A stretch of DNA of 64,000 nucleotides. It comes from Ditylenchus dipsaci (taxonomy: Eukaryota > Nematoda > Chromadorea > Rhabditida > Anguinidae). The translations under genes and the position numbers were made by a program. The notes beneath the pieces were generated by a model. The model ran no database searches. It was not told the origin of the DNA and worked only from the letters and a program-made list of their open reading frames with translations. Position 1 is the first letter of the stretch. Each line of letters opens with the position of its first letter. Of the stretch, positions 46,901 through 53,760 are shown one piece after another. The stretch is taken from assembly GCA_004194705.1 (NCBI GenBank), contig SADC01000594.1, forward strand, positions 19,071 to 83,070. The letters run 5' to 3'.

Positions 46901-49900
46901 AAGTCTCAGAAATTGGCGGATTTGCGCAAGAAAAACCAGGAGCTGCAATATTCCGTCAACACCATACCTGAAAAGGACACCGAAAACCAGAAGCTGAACC
47001 ACCGAGTCAGTGACCTCAAACTGGAGCTTAACCAGCAAAGGGAATTGCAAAAGTGGGTTTGAAATGTCAAACAACAATTTATTGTTGCAGTTCAGTTGGA
47101 ATCCGCTAGCACAAAGCAATCACAATCTTTTTCTTGATGAGTTCCAGTATTAGAATTTGAAACCCATCAAAAATTGATTCCAAATTTTCTTTTATCAAAA
47201 ACACTCAAGTTTAAGTCTAGTGGAAAGTTAGTTTTTTTGGAAGATTTGGAACCCATCAGAGTGCGTTGCTCGCTTTTTGTCCAATGATGAGTCCGCCCAG
47301 CCCTGTTGTGTGGAGCGGTGCTGAGCCGAAAATTGATTGCTTACCCATCACTAGGGTGGTTACACCTAGTTAACTCAACTTTTTTAACTTTTTTGACTTT
47401 ATTTCTTGATTTTATGCTATTTTTTCCCTAAACCCACATACCTTAGACACAAATCACTCGAAAGTGACTCTGGATGCATAAAAAAGCATGCATACCAGAG
47501 TTTATTTATGCGGTAGACCCCTATATTCAAAACTATTAATTTAATATGTTATTCCTATACAGCCCTTAATCCCTTTAAAATTCAAAAGGCGCCAATTTAA
47601 AATTTTCAAAATTTTGGCTAAAAACCCATGATAACCCCAATTTTTTTCTCTCAGAATCAAAAAAACACGCGGCTTTCTCATGAAATTGGGGAGAGAAACA
47701 CGTATATGAGATTGTCTCCTCCATCCGAGCACTCCCCGGGGAGACTGTACAGTGCAACCGAACATATTTCCAATAAAATTCTTGAATTTAATTGTCTCCA
47801 TGAAAAAAAACTGGTGCCTGAAAATTCAGAATTTGATACTGGACTTGTTAGCGTGGTCATGCCCCTTCCAGTCAGTTTTCCCTTATCAGCAATCTAATTG
47901 TGAGCCATCAAAAAGAAAATAACTTTAATTACTAATATAGCAGGATGGCCATAGTGGCGGAGATCACGATAGAGAACATCGACTTAATTTTGGGTTTATG
48001 AAAAAAAACGTGACTGTCGTGGTTTTGCGGGACAACCGAACATTTTGTAAAACTTTTCGGTATGATTCGGTTTTTTCGTCCGAATTGTACTGAAAGTTCT
48101 TACGAAATGTCCGCGGACAAATTGCTTAAATTTTACATTATGTCTGGTTGCCGTTTTTTGGGATAGCTAGGTTCTTAAAAATCCAAAAGTCAAAGAAGTT
48201 TTGAAGTTTTCAAGGTGTTTTTTACGAAGCAAAGAGCTCACTTTAATATTTATAACTCTTACTTACTCCTCAATTTTGAGCTTTTTGTGGGGAATTTCAC
48301 AGTATAGCCAACTTTCGGTGCGAAAAACAATTTCTCCTTTTTGAAAAAAAAACTAATAAATCCCACTTTGATTTGCAGAGTGCTATCCCAACAACTAGAA
48401 GAGGCTCGTAGAGACATAAAAAATGGAAAACTGGCATATGATCAGCTTCTCAAGGACAATGAGATGATGCACTACCGGATGGAGGGCAATGGCGCTTCCT
48501 CACCCGAATCTGTGCTCTACACTTCAGCCAACCAGTCCATGATGAGGTACTTGAATTAATACAGAGCTTAACTTAATATTTTCAACAAGGATGTATTGTT
48601 CAGCTACAGTTCTCCCTCGGCTGTGAACCTCCGCCAGACTGGAGATAGACCCAGCTCAGGCAGTAGCCGTCCAAACTCCACCTCTTACTCCAGGAGCACT
48701 GTTACTCCTCCTAGAAGCGGTAGGATTAGATATAGGATAATATTTTTTCTCACCGCAAATACACTGCGAATGCACCGCAAATTATTTTTTTCTCACCGCA
48801 ATTTGATCTTCCCGCAAAATACTTTTTTCTCACCGCAAAATACTTTTTCTCACCGCAAAAATACTTTTTTCTCACCGCAAAATACTTTTTTCTCACCGCA
48901 ATTTAATTTTCCCGCAAAATACTTTTTTCTCACCGCAAAATACTTCTTTTTCACCGCAAAATACTTCTTTTTCACCGCAAAATACTCTTTTCTCACCGCA
49001 AAATATTTCTTTTTCACCGCAAAATACTGTTCTCTAGCCGCAACTAATTTTTTGACGTTTTTCGTCCTCAATAATTGTAGTTTTTGAAGGCAAGAGTATT
49101 AATATTCCCTATTACATGTAGTAGCTCAAGAGACTGGTTGAAAGGAGTCGGGTAAAAAGAGGGTCTTTTTGCCTGAAGCTTTCGCGTCGGTCCTAAAATA
49201 GGAAATAGCTTTGGGTAGGAAAAATTGGATATGAGAAATAGAAGAAAAAGAGGCACACAATTACTTCCTAACGCACCTTTATTTCATCAGAAATCACCAA
49301 AACACAACAATAATTTCAATTACAGCAAATAAAAAAATTTGATCAACTTTGAGACGGTCTTCCTCGCTTTCTTTTCTGTCCTAGCACTTCAGCCATCGCA
49401 TCCCTTGGGTATTGACACAGACCTTCTTTCTTCATCACCATCACTGAATGTTTGCAGGATACAGTCGAACCTCTCTATAGTGTACACCCCAAAAGTTCGT
49501 TCCCGCCTAGGGTCCGACACTTTTTTTAGCTCGATTTTCAATTTTTTTGCTGATTCTTTTTTCACAGTCTGGCCGCAAATATCGTAAGGATTCCGATTTT
49601 GCCGATCGTTTTTCATTTGTCTATATATTTTTTCTCTAAAAAAGCAAAACCTCCCAATAGTGTACATCTTATTTTCAAAGTGGTGTACACTATATGGAGG
49701 TTTTGCTTTTTTAGAGAAAAAATATATAGACAAATGAAAAACGATCGGCAAAATCGGAATCCTTACGATATTTGCGGCCAGACTGTGAAAAAAGAATCAG
49801 CAAAAAAAATTGAAAATCGAGCTAAAAAAAGTGTCGGACCCTAGGCGGGAACGAACTTTTGGGGTGTACACTATAGAGAGGTTCGACTGTATTTTCTTTA

Positions 49901-52900
49901 TTCCCATTGAGCAATTGCAACCGAAAAAGTTCGGCTAAATTTGAGACTTCTCAATGATGAAGAAGGATCTTTTAAGCTCTACATACCGATTCCACTCGAA
50001 TGCAGGCGAGGCCACAAATTCTTCAGCCAGCAGCAAAGAAGTTATCGCCATTTTCCGGTACATCTGCATGCTCCACAAAGTAGTTGCGCAAGTCCTCAGT
50101 TGTTAAGATCACATTATCATCTTTCTTTTCTCGTGTGATGAAGTTCTCCAGTTGTCTCAGCATTGGCACGACTGGGAAATTGATCCTGTCAAACTTAACA
50201 ATTAAGGTTTTTAAGATAATCTACAAAAGTAAACATTAAACCGCAAAAAACAGCTTACTAGCATGTCATTTTGAATCCTTTTGCAGTCTTGTCCCGCATC
50301 TTGCTACGAATAAAACTTTTGACTGGCGACGACAACGGCTGTTCTACAGTAGCTTGGTGATTGAATGGTCTTTGGCTTTCTCCACAATGATTTCGAAAGT
50401 CGTACTTGGTCGACGAATCCGCAACACAGCCGGACACTTGTAAAGCTTTCTCTGGGAGTAGACACAGACAAAATTTTCAATAGAATGCTTTTCTGACCTT
50501 TTTTTCCCTTTCTGTAAGATTCTTGTTATGCTGATAATGCGAACAACCGAATAAACTCACGCTTCCCACTTCTGGTTCATCCAGAGACCATGTGGATCTT
50601 TTTGCCACTCTTCGAGATTATCTTCCGCTTCTGAGCCATTAAACTTGACAACCTCTTTGTAGTCGATTCCATTAGACCTTCTACTTCCTCGAATATTGTC
50701 CAGAATATGCTCCATTGCTGAAGAAACTACAATTATTGAAGAAGAAAAACGTCAAAAAATTAGTTGCGGCCAGGGCTGTAAAAACATCCGGAAGATACAT
50801 CCGGATGTGGATGTATACATCCGAAACATCCACATCCAGCGGATGTGGATGTGGATGTTGGATGTCAAAAATTTTTGGGTCGGATGTCGGATGTGGATGT
50901 GGATGTCAATAAATTTTCAGGTCGGATGTCAGCGGATGTTTTCATTGATTTTACATGGATTTTTCGGATGTTTTCGGATGTTTCGGATGTCAAAAATTTC
51001 ACATCCGGATGTCGGATGTGGATGTTGGATGTCGAAAATTTTTGGGTCGGATGTCGGATGTGGATGTCAAAATTTTTTTAGGCCGGATGTGGATGTGGAT
51101 GTAGGATGTCAAAAATAAAAATTTACAGCCCTGGTTGCGGCTAGTAAAAAAGAAATATTTTGCGGTGAGAAAAGAGTATTTTGCGGTGAAAAAGAAGTAT
51201 TTTGCGGTGAAAAAGAAGTATTTTGCGGTGAGAAAAAAGTATTTTGCGGGAAAATTAAATTGCGGTGAGAAAAAAGTATTTTGCGGTGAGAAAAAAGTAT
51301 TTTGCGGGAAGATCAAATTGCGGTGAGAAAAAAGTATTTTGCGGGAAGATCAAATTGCGGTGAGAAAAAAATAATTTGCGGTGATTTTCAAGTGTTTTGC
51401 GGTGAGAAAAAAATACCATCCTTAGATATACATTATTTTATCAATTTATTTCAAATAAGTGTTTTAGAGAATGGAATGACCAAATCCTGGGACATATCCT
51501 CGAATGCAGGCGACACCACCCTACTATCACTCTACAAAGAACATGGACACAAGAGAATTCTGAACACTCCCACCAAAATCTATGCGCCGGATGGTACTTT
51601 TGAAGGTTGGATTACTTTTTACTGGATAGCCTATAAATTTGTCTGGATACCTAAAGAAAATAAAAATAAAAAGTTAGACCAAAATTATTAAAACTGGAAG
51701 AAACGGCGCTACTTTGTTTGATTTTTTTAAGTTTCAGCTGCTTTTTTGCGTTTCTTTCCTTTTTAAGCTTAGGTGCATCCTAAGGTTAGGACAGCGTACG
51801 TTAATAAGGTCACAAACGCATAACCTGGATTAGAGTTGTACAACGGTAATATTACCGGTCATAATCTAGATTATGACCGGATAAGGAAAATCGGTCATAA
51901 TCTTTTTGGCTTTACTGGAGAATGGGTACCGATTTTTTGCCTTGGTCCCCCCGTTATTTTTTTCCATGTTTTTGTTCCTTTTTATTATATTTCTGTTCGT
52001 CTTTTCTTTTCTATTCTATCTTTTTATATATAATCCTTGATCATTTTTTATTTAGCCATGGTACGAACAAAAAATAATAATAAAAAAAGAAACAAAAACA
52101 TAGAAAAAATAACACGAGGATCAGGGCGAAAATCGGTACACATTCTCCAGTAGAGCCATCTTTTTCAACAAGCAGAAAATTGTTGTGTCATTATTTACAT
52201 TTCACCTTGTAGGCCACTACTTTTGCTTAGTTAATTGCTTGATAAGTGAATTGGCTCCAATGTCCAAGCAAACTAAGCCAAGCAAATTATGTGTGAAGTC
52301 GTATTTGTGTAAATAAAGCTATCCATTTAGCAATGTACAAATTTTTCTTTAAAATACCAAAGCCGTCGGCGGCAGTCATAATTTCACACGTTTAAATGCG
52401 CGCGGGACACTTTTTTTCATTGCAAAAATATTCGGGTTTATTTTAAAAGGGTTTATATTGAAAAAATAATTTCAAACATTTTCGGAATAAAAATAGCGTC
52501 CCGCGTGCACTCAAACGTGAAAAATTCTCATTTACGGCGCACAGCGTGCCAAAACATTTTATGCTGTCAACTATACATTGCCGTCACCGGTACCCATTCT
52601 CCAGTAAAGCCAAAAAGATTATGACCAATTTTTCATTATCCGGTCATAATCTAGATTATGACCGGTAATATAACCGGTAATATTACCGTTGCCCAACTCT
52701 AGTTTTTACTCGGTTTGTGAAAAATCCGGTATTTATGACCTTATCCTAGTTTTTAAAAGTAGGCATAAAACTTTCGTCAGGTCAGGTAGAACGCATATAG
52801 AAAAAAGTCGTGAGAGAAATAAATTGCTATTCCTCGCCTTAATTGCAGTGTAACGCGCTGGTATGTCCTTTTAACTAAATTTAAGAAAATGGTGACAAGA

Positions 52901-53219
52901 ATGTTTTTGGAAAAAAAGTTGTTTCCTTGAAATATAGTCATCACATTTTTTTGTGGACTCCGACTGATTATGCTGACCTATACTTTTATGATTCCAGCTG
53001 GAGACTCTCCGATCGGGTCCAATCTGCCTGTCTTATCCGAATCCAGTGCTCAACGTGAGATAGATCTGAACATATTGGAAGAGGACAGTTCGCCTAATGA
53101 GAGCACGGAGAAAACCATGCTGGTATCAGATTGAAAATATCTTTTTATCTACTACAACACTTTGTAACACTCAATGACCAAATGATCTCGCTTTTTTATT
53201 GAATTATATCACAAATAAA
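25826..53219 (+). CDS. CAP-Gly and coiled-coil microtubule-associated protein (at least 16 exons, 5' incomplete)
   Basis: CAP-Gly domains bind tubulin and EB-protein tails (EEY/F motifs). Here the domain is split over three exons: VGRRVTVNGHFG, then YVGKVVGREGIYCGVELDQP, then YFECRPRHGIFAP. The wording YFECxxxHGIFAP is closest in my memory to CEP350-type CAP-Gly domains, but the rest does not settle orthology. Downstream are long Ser/Thr/Pro/Lys-rich linkers, an acidic stretch (LDEDDEDEE), a coiled coil of about 190 residues, a Ser-rich region and a short tail ending at TGA 53132-53134, with AATAAA at 53214. Exons from 42329 onward keep phase cleanly except at the 42329/46597 junction; earlier ones often need a one-base correction. 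One intron hosts a nested minus-strand gene, another a MULE. Confidence 0.85.
26007..26078 (+). CDS. CAP-Gly gene exon: domain start
   Basis: 24 codons, phase 0/0. LDVGRRVTVNGHFG matches the 'vGdRVxVxGxxG' opening of CAP-Gly domains. Confidence 0.82.
26616..26871. mobile_element. 256-bp MITE at a 3' splice site
   Basis: Sister of 13643-13884, with the same inverted termini and interior (TAGGCCAGCGTACGGAAG). The target duplication is GTATTTTT / GTATATTT (26608-26615, 26872-26879); the right copy plus CAG forms the acceptor of the CAP-Gly core exon. Confidence 0.82.
26883..26970 (+). CDS. CAP-Gly gene exon: domain core
   Basis: YVGKVVGREGIYCGVELDQP followed by IGKHDGTYQ: the classic GVELDxPxGKxDG core, with His in place of the usual Asn of GKND. 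Donor GTGAGA. Phase 0 in, 1 out. Confidence 0.92.
27181..27317 (+). CDS. CAP-Gly gene exon: domain end
   Basis: Joins as NVAYFECRPRHGIFAPTYKV (family: YFxCxxxxGxFxxxxxV), then a hydrophilic tail. Phase 1 in, 0 out, donor GTAGGT. Confidence 0.9.
27417..27847. mobile_element. hAT-type MITE filled with GAAACC/GGTTTC units
   Basis: Ends CAGTGTTTCCAAAA and TTTTGGAAACACTG. Target duplication GAGCTGAC / CAGCTGAC (7 of 8). The interior is almost wholly CCGAAA-type units and their complements. Confidence 0.78.
27869..28835. repeat. GC-rich GGCAGCGGC clusters split by a TA-type MITE
   Basis: Two GC-rich clusters (27869-27930 and 28669-28835) made of GGCAGCG units flank a 359-bp TA-type MITE (28064-28422). 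The outer boundaries were not resolved. Confidence 0.4.
28064..28422. mobile_element. TA-type pogo/Tc1-like MITE
   Basis: CAGTCAACTCTCGATATAG ... GTCGAGAGTAGACTG then TA. The interior has the AAGTTCGTTC ... GTCGGACCCTAGG pair common to this family. Confidence 0.7.
28932..29068 (+). CDS. CAP-Gly gene exon: low-complexity linker, one frameshift
   Basis: His/Asn/Thr-rich start, then GGYGGMDWSLMSTTSSNTS and NPLMDHSF to donor GTAGGT. The frame change falls at a five-G run. Confidence 0.55.
30382..30588 (+). CDS. CAP-Gly gene exon: acidic linker, one base missing
   Basis: STSSSGLLHGYGDMTDLMMN, then after a one-base shift at CGGTTTTG, EINDTRVRLDEDDEDEEIHQ. Adding one base makes the exon end in phase 1, which matches the next exon. 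Confidence 0.65.
30624..30845 (+). CDS. CAP-Gly gene exon: linker, one frameshift
   Basis: ETSQSRSVIMDGPTLDSA, GDSSEEDEELSTPMVEII, then a shift near an AAAA run to VQDDNKGAVKSASL at donor GTAAGT. Confidence 0.65.
31227..31464. mobile_element. hAT-type MITE filled with GGCACC units
   Basis: Termini CAGTGTTGTAA / TTACAACACTA, perfect 8-bp duplication TCCCTGAT (31219-31226, 31465-31472), and an interior of GGCACCGG/ACGGCAC units. Confidence 0.88.
32193..34660 (-). CDS. Nested minus-strand gene, ten exons, unknown protein of repeated modules
   Basis: I do not recognise the family. Exons run from about 34660 to the stop at 32225-32227, with AATAAA (minus strand) at 32193-32198. Nine introns are mostly 46-63 bp with GT-AG ends. 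The protein has repeated segments opening with a Gly followed by small hydrophobics: CGVIDSSILIEDKAYF, HGEILYSLENNEVIW, LGFFVCKELDYCLVED, TGFLINQATGSVFA, FGLVMDPENMIMDKA. Several are followed by a segment like GHAVQADMYYCKYNQFYVVY, LARFEVSALDHQHYN or DLVCFEAVYSAQNAYVV. This suggests tandem small beta-barrel modules (OB/cold-shock-like is a guess). Several exons need one-base shifts. The start is uncertain: ATG at 34649 or ATG within 34416-34481. Confidence 0.7.
32225..32407 (-). CDS. Nested gene last exon
   Basis: ETDYYSNTPTSNRKWWKSDL, then LAKELSNELLAIQSDQST, ending FVRDFKSLGV and TAG. Confidence 0.72.
   Translation of the reverse strand, partial: ETDYYSNTPTSNRKWWKSDLLSDCRCRLAKELSNELLAIQSDQSTGQKIEFVRDFKSLGV
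32458..32683 (-). CDS. Nested gene exon 9, one frameshift
   Basis: FEETLNCTGIRMSEKVYAAQ and FGLVMDPENMIMDKAKKNRI, then AVLLEEDEHASRSTAFKIYA. Donor GTATGT. Confidence 0.68.
32734..32965 (-). CDS. Nested gene exon 8, several frameshifts
   Basis: STGFLINQATGSVFAKTSLW, DLTGENSKVGDLVCF and AVYSAQNAYVVLRLSPIESK in different frames. Donor GTAAGT. Confidence 0.55.
32998..33255 (-). CDS. Nested gene exon 7
   Basis: 86 clean codons: YYVKLKRSSRLGFFVCKELD ... FFPAWLKRSDPSRLARFEVS ... ELWSAAPDVGLFGFW. The following intron would be only 32 bp, so this 3' boundary is tentative. Confidence 0.72.
33302..33569 (-). CDS. Nested gene exon 6, one frameshift
   Basis: HGEILYSLENNEVIWPKDPK, then shifts to KVLKEGHAVQADMYYCKYNQ and RRSMESHEFGGHME. 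Donor GTATGT. Confidence 0.75.
33620..33718 (-). CDS. Nested gene exon 5
   Basis: PWNHDTRIICHPYDRASCSS and EKDLKERPSLPKI; clean frame, donor GTAAGT. Confidence 0.75.
33772..34024 (-). CDS. Nested gene exon 4, one frameshift
   Basis: IEDKAYFRRIRLRVLQQSFW, then after one shift SSGLVFPSKIRFEENGLPVA and VIVTFEELVKPVANNLSNEL. Donor GTAAGA. Confidence 0.7.
34074..34367 (-). CDS. Nested gene exon 3
   Basis: SLNKATFLHGTLLPTTSEEF, VVYYRGRRTSRRTFLFPASL and LNAGDKIGFAADSRGL, then a shift to NETCGVIDSSIL at donor GTATGT. Introns on both sides are 48-49 bp. Confidence 0.75.
34416..34481 (-). CDS. Nested gene exon 2
   Basis: Acceptor TTTTACAG, donor GTATGA. In the frame that fits exon 3 it reads MEQIRVKVCNCR. 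Confidence 0.6.
34545..34660 (-). CDS. Nested gene exon 1 (possible start at 34649)
   Basis: Candidate Met then PEVFCIRLVVPEIFGTAPHF; donor GTATTG at 34544. It may instead be 5' UTR, because the next exon's best frame has its own ATG. Confidence 0.4.
35131..35245 (+). repeat. 15-bp minisatellite GGTGAATTCATCCTC
   Basis: Seven or so copies, some truncated by a few bases, in the 7.3-kb CAP-Gly gene intron. Confidence 0.85.
35560..35985. repeat. Foldback with palindromic AAGTGGTCGACCACTT ends
   Basis: AAGTGGTCGACCACTT is itself a palindrome, seen at about 35677 and, with one change, at 35565 and 35963. An inner pair (GCATGCTGAAGATGGTTTGA / TCAAACCATCTTCAGCATGC) forms a long hairpin. Confidence 0.75.
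36233..36249. other. Assembly gap (17 N)
   Basis: Run of N, just beyond the truncated 3' end of the gag remnant. Confidence 0.99.
36250..37112 (-). pseudogene. Gypsy-like retrotransposon gag, frameshifted and cut by the gap
   Basis: The minus-strand frame from 37112 opens MDVNQFQQFM, has a Gln/Met-rich coil, then FENWMARFKFSLDC and LLMTKLSAEAFAEYRK, a typical metazoan gypsy gag core. It breaks near 36540 (at least two single-base shifts) and resumes as LKSNSDAVLRTRILQRLNEK and AASYLSTIAEAK to the gap. No protease or reverse transcriptase is present in the window. Confidence 0.82.
37127..37342 (-). mobile_element. Putative 5' LTR of the gypsy-like element
   Basis: Directly upstream of gag, on the minus strand, a stretch starts TGTGATGTCAACC, contains AATAAA (37183-37188) and ends ATACAACA before TTGGCGTACTCGC and the gag ATG. 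The TG...CA bounds are a reading, not proven; an inverted partner of the left edge lies at 37495-37518. Confidence 0.45.
37734..38001. mobile_element. hAT-type MITE filled with AACCGG units
   Basis: CAGGGTTGGAT ... ATCCAACCCTG; flanks CTGGATAC / GTGGAAAC match at 6 of 8. Confidence 0.7.
38139..38379 (+). CDS. CAP-Gly gene exon: Ala/Thr/Lys-rich linker, frameshift
   Basis: SPVNNNHANEQPPKIAAATT, then later in another frame SKPVTSSSKEEVVDQSAAP. Basic, disordered microtubule-linker composition. Acceptor ATTTTCAG, donor GTTTGT. Confidence 0.55.
39383..39603 (+). CDS. CAP-Gly gene exon: basic linker, two frameshifts
   Basis: TSVREMQQVNNAKPKVVRTP, then EIMDKIKASIEADKLRAKKE, then SKVAAVVGDTLQPAAPPVNN in successive frames; ends in phase 1, matching the next exon. 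Confidence 0.55.
40178..40455. repeat. Foldback with tRNA-like ends
   Basis: The left end GGCCTCGGTGGCGGAGTTGC and right end GCTACCGAGGCC are opposed; each arm has a B-box-like GGTTCGAT-CC. The arms meet through ATTTATTT-GGCTAGTTTGACC. Confidence 0.65.
40485..40653 (+). repeat. Direct repeat, left copy
   Basis: About 165 bp nearly identical to 41902-42067, including CTACCAAAATTACACTTTGC and ACGGCAAAAAATTGCGACAG. Confidence 0.8.
41200..41740. repeat. Two adjoining minisatellites
   Basis: 41205-41295 has about 23-bp ATCGATATGTTGATAAA-type units. 41383-41740 has about 21-bp CTCTCTTGGTACCCTTA-type units. Both are degenerate. Confidence 0.7.
41902..42067 (+). repeat. Direct repeat, right copy
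   Basis: Partner of 40485-40653, 1.4 kb apart in the same orientation. Confidence 0.8.
42329..42625 (+). CDS. CAP-Gly gene exon: basic linker
   Basis: Clean frame, phase 1/1: SNTNKTATPAPAHNKSTKVA and onward through many Lys/Pro/Ala, ending VTEELEMKHKAELVE, where the coiled coil begins. Donor GTAAGC. Confidence 0.75.
42660..42849. mobile_element. TTAA foldback MITE (190 bp), almost perfect hairpin
   Basis: AGGACCATGG ... CCATGGTCCT between TTAA sites (42656-42659, 42850-42853). The arms contain CCCCCGCCAATTCAAA, as in the other family members. It lies 34 bp downstream of a CAP-Gly gene donor. Confidence 0.88.
43404..43835 (+). repeat. GATATAACGGCACC repeats, TA-type MITE remnant
   Basis: Starts TACAGTCCAGTGACGATATAA; seven or more GATATAACGGCACC-like units follow. 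Confidence 0.55.
44603..44911 (+). CDS. Orphan open frame with two predicted membrane segments
   Basis: Not recognised. Reads MTLFYGVNRPKYHIRITLSF from an internal Met, with hydrophobic stretches around FATSFLISTSLFCLIL and ICVFTAAIAPLLYIIFAV, then QQKFNEELGVLKTSHERE. A GTAGGT follows HERE and a GTACGT closes the frame, so it could be an exon of a small nested gene, a TE exon or chance. Confidence 0.3.
   Translation: MISLTIYSEMTLFYGVNRPKYHIRITLSFATSFLISTSLFCLILDCDTRKWIPLNICVFTAAIAPLLYIIFAVQQKFNEELGVLKTSHEREVGGFHSKTEGT
44985..45384. mobile_element. TA-flanked pogo/Tc1-like MITE (400 bp hairpin)
   Basis: CAGTCGACTCTCGATATAAC ... GTTATATCGAGAGTCGACT, TA on both sides. The arms carry AAGTTCGTTCCCGCCTAGG and its mirror. 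Confidence 0.85.
45611..46290. repeat. Near-perfect giant hairpin with tRNA-like ends
   Basis: Arms of about 45738-46010 and 46018-46290 are inverted and nearly identical, with only a few bases of loop. The outer ends carry GGTTCGATCCCAGGTGGT, a B box plus tail. A further half copy with GGCCTCGGTAGCACAGTGG precedes the left arm. Confidence 0.82.
46597..46809 (+). CDS. CAP-Gly gene exon: coiled coil 1
   Basis: 71 clean codons: QQQKDEFTAEQQSFAEKLDK, then heptads (IVELQHRIAEVEQVNGKLMA). Phase 0/0. The preceding exon ends in phase 1, so a small exon may be missing in between. Confidence 0.82.
46856..47052 (+). CDS. CAP-Gly gene exon: coiled coil 2
   Basis: RLIDEVNSLKYDLECKSQKL and LNHRVSDLKLELNQQRELQK. 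Preceded by an intron of only 46 bp. Phase 0 in, 2 out. Confidence 0.82.
47432..47590. repeat. Dispersed repeat shared with 10250-10460
   Basis: See the partner; it lies in a CAP-Gly gene intron. Confidence 0.6.
48379..48546 (+). CDS. CAP-Gly gene exon: coiled-coil end
   Basis: VLSQQLEEARRDIKNGKLAY, then a Ser-rich stretch. Phase 2/2, donor GTACTT. Confidence 0.8.
48604..48719 (+). CDS. CAP-Gly gene exon: Ser-rich region
   Basis: SYSSPSAVNLRQTGDRPSSG and SRPNSTSYSRSTVTPP; possible SxIP-free Ser/Pro/Arg tail. Donor GTAGGA; the MULE insertion site begins 15 bp later. Confidence 0.75.
49462..49889. mobile_element. TA-flanked 428-bp MITE nested in the MULE
   Basis: CAGTCGAACCTCTCTATAG ... CTATAGAGAGGTTCGACTG between TA dinucleotides. 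It is an almost perfect palindrome. Confidence 0.9.
49935..50715 (-). pseudogene. MULE transposase N-terminal part (FLYWCH-like)
   Basis: Starts MEHILDNIRGSRRSNGIDYK at 50715 and runs to a donor GTGAGT. The next exon has RKLYKCPAVLRIRRPSTTFE and KDHSITKLL, a FLYWCH-like C...H pattern, then VEQPLSSPVKSFIRSKMRDK after one shift. The last part reads FPVVPMLRQLENFITREKKD, LTTEDLRNYFVEHADVPENG, then SPAFEWNRYVELKRSFF to a stop at 49935. The DDE core is absent. Confidence 0.75.
50771..51133. mobile_element. hAT-type MITE filled with GGATGT units, nested in the MULE
   Basis: CAGGGCTGTAAA ... TTTACAGCCCTG with a perfect 8-bp duplication GTTGCGGC (50763-50770, 51134-51141). The interior is GGATGT/ACATCC units. 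Confidence 0.93.
51468..51605 (+). CDS. CAP-Gly gene exon after the MULE
   Basis: ENGMTKSWDISSNAGDTTLL and HKRILNTPTKIYAPDGTFEG. Phase 1/1, continuous with both neighbours. Confidence 0.78.
51833..52702. repeat. Foldback with TAGAGTTG ends
   Basis: Outer ends TAGAGTTGTACAACGGTAAT and ATTACCGTTGCCCAACTCTA; inside are CCGGTCATAATCTAGATTAT palindromes and a nested hairpin (51924-52160) with the CCTTGGTCCCC motif. No matching target duplication was found. Confidence 0.7.
52998..53134 (+). CDS. CAP-Gly gene last exon
   Basis: GDSPIGSNLPVLSESSAQRE, then acidic residues and MLVSD before TGA at 53132-53134. Acceptor ATTCCAG. Confidence 0.78.
53214..53219 (+). promoter_or_regulatory. Poly(A) signal of the CAP-Gly gene
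   Basis: AATAAA 80 bp after the stop codon. Confidence 0.65.
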
Positions 53220-53690
53220 TTGCATGTCACACAAACCCATTTACAAAAATGCGAACATAAACTAATCGAATTGAAAGCAAAGGTAAGAAAGGGAAAGGAA
53301 TTTTCAGTCTGTTAGATACACACTAAAATTGAGCAGACACGGCCAAAATTTCGTCGCAGCCATAATTTCGTGGCATATAGTTTATCTGTCAACCACATTT
53401 ATTTCGCACTGTTAACTATTAGTAGTATTAGTTAACTATTAGGTTGTTCGACAAATTCGCGGAATTTTGTAATGGCTCCTCCCCGGGGCGTAATCGTTTT
53501 GCCAATGGCATCTTTTTGCCAATCAGATCACTTCGCCAATGTTATGTTTTCGCTAATAGCTTCTTTTCTCGAATATTTTTATTTCTCTGTCAGGCAAATT
53601 ACCGCTCATTTTGTAGCCAATGAGATGAGTTGCAGAATGAGTGGTAATTTGCCTGATAAGGGAATAACAATACCTGAGAAAAGAAGCTAG

Positions 53691-53760
53691 TGACGAACCT
53701 CGATAAGCCGACACCCTGAGTTCGGTCCCTTGGGGTGTCGGCTTATCGAGGTTCGACTGT
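53691..53760. repeat. Short CAGTCGAACCTCGATAAG-type MITE
   Basis: GAACCTCGATAAGCCGACACC ... mirrored, ending GTTCGACTG then TA; the left end has decayed. Confidence 0.65.

Larger units (their letters stand above)
48735..51421 (-). mobile_element. MULE with minisatellite terminal inverted repeats
   Basis: Bounded by a perfect 9-bp duplication TTAGATATA (48726-48734, 51422-51430). The terminal repeats (about 48735-49035 and 51142-51421) are inverted arrays of a 21-bp unit containing TTTTTTCTCACCGC. The interior encodes the N-terminal part of a FLYWCH-type MULE transposase on the minus strand and carries two nested MITEs. Confidence 0.92.

Noticed and set aside
48720..49087. Continuation of the 48604 exon's open frame into the MULE
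   Set aside because: The frame after the GTAGGA donor only translates the 21-bp terminal array; exon phases match at 48719.
50696..51118. Three overlapping open frames rich in Asp/Val/Gly/Met
   Set aside because: They read through the GGATGT units of the nested MITE.
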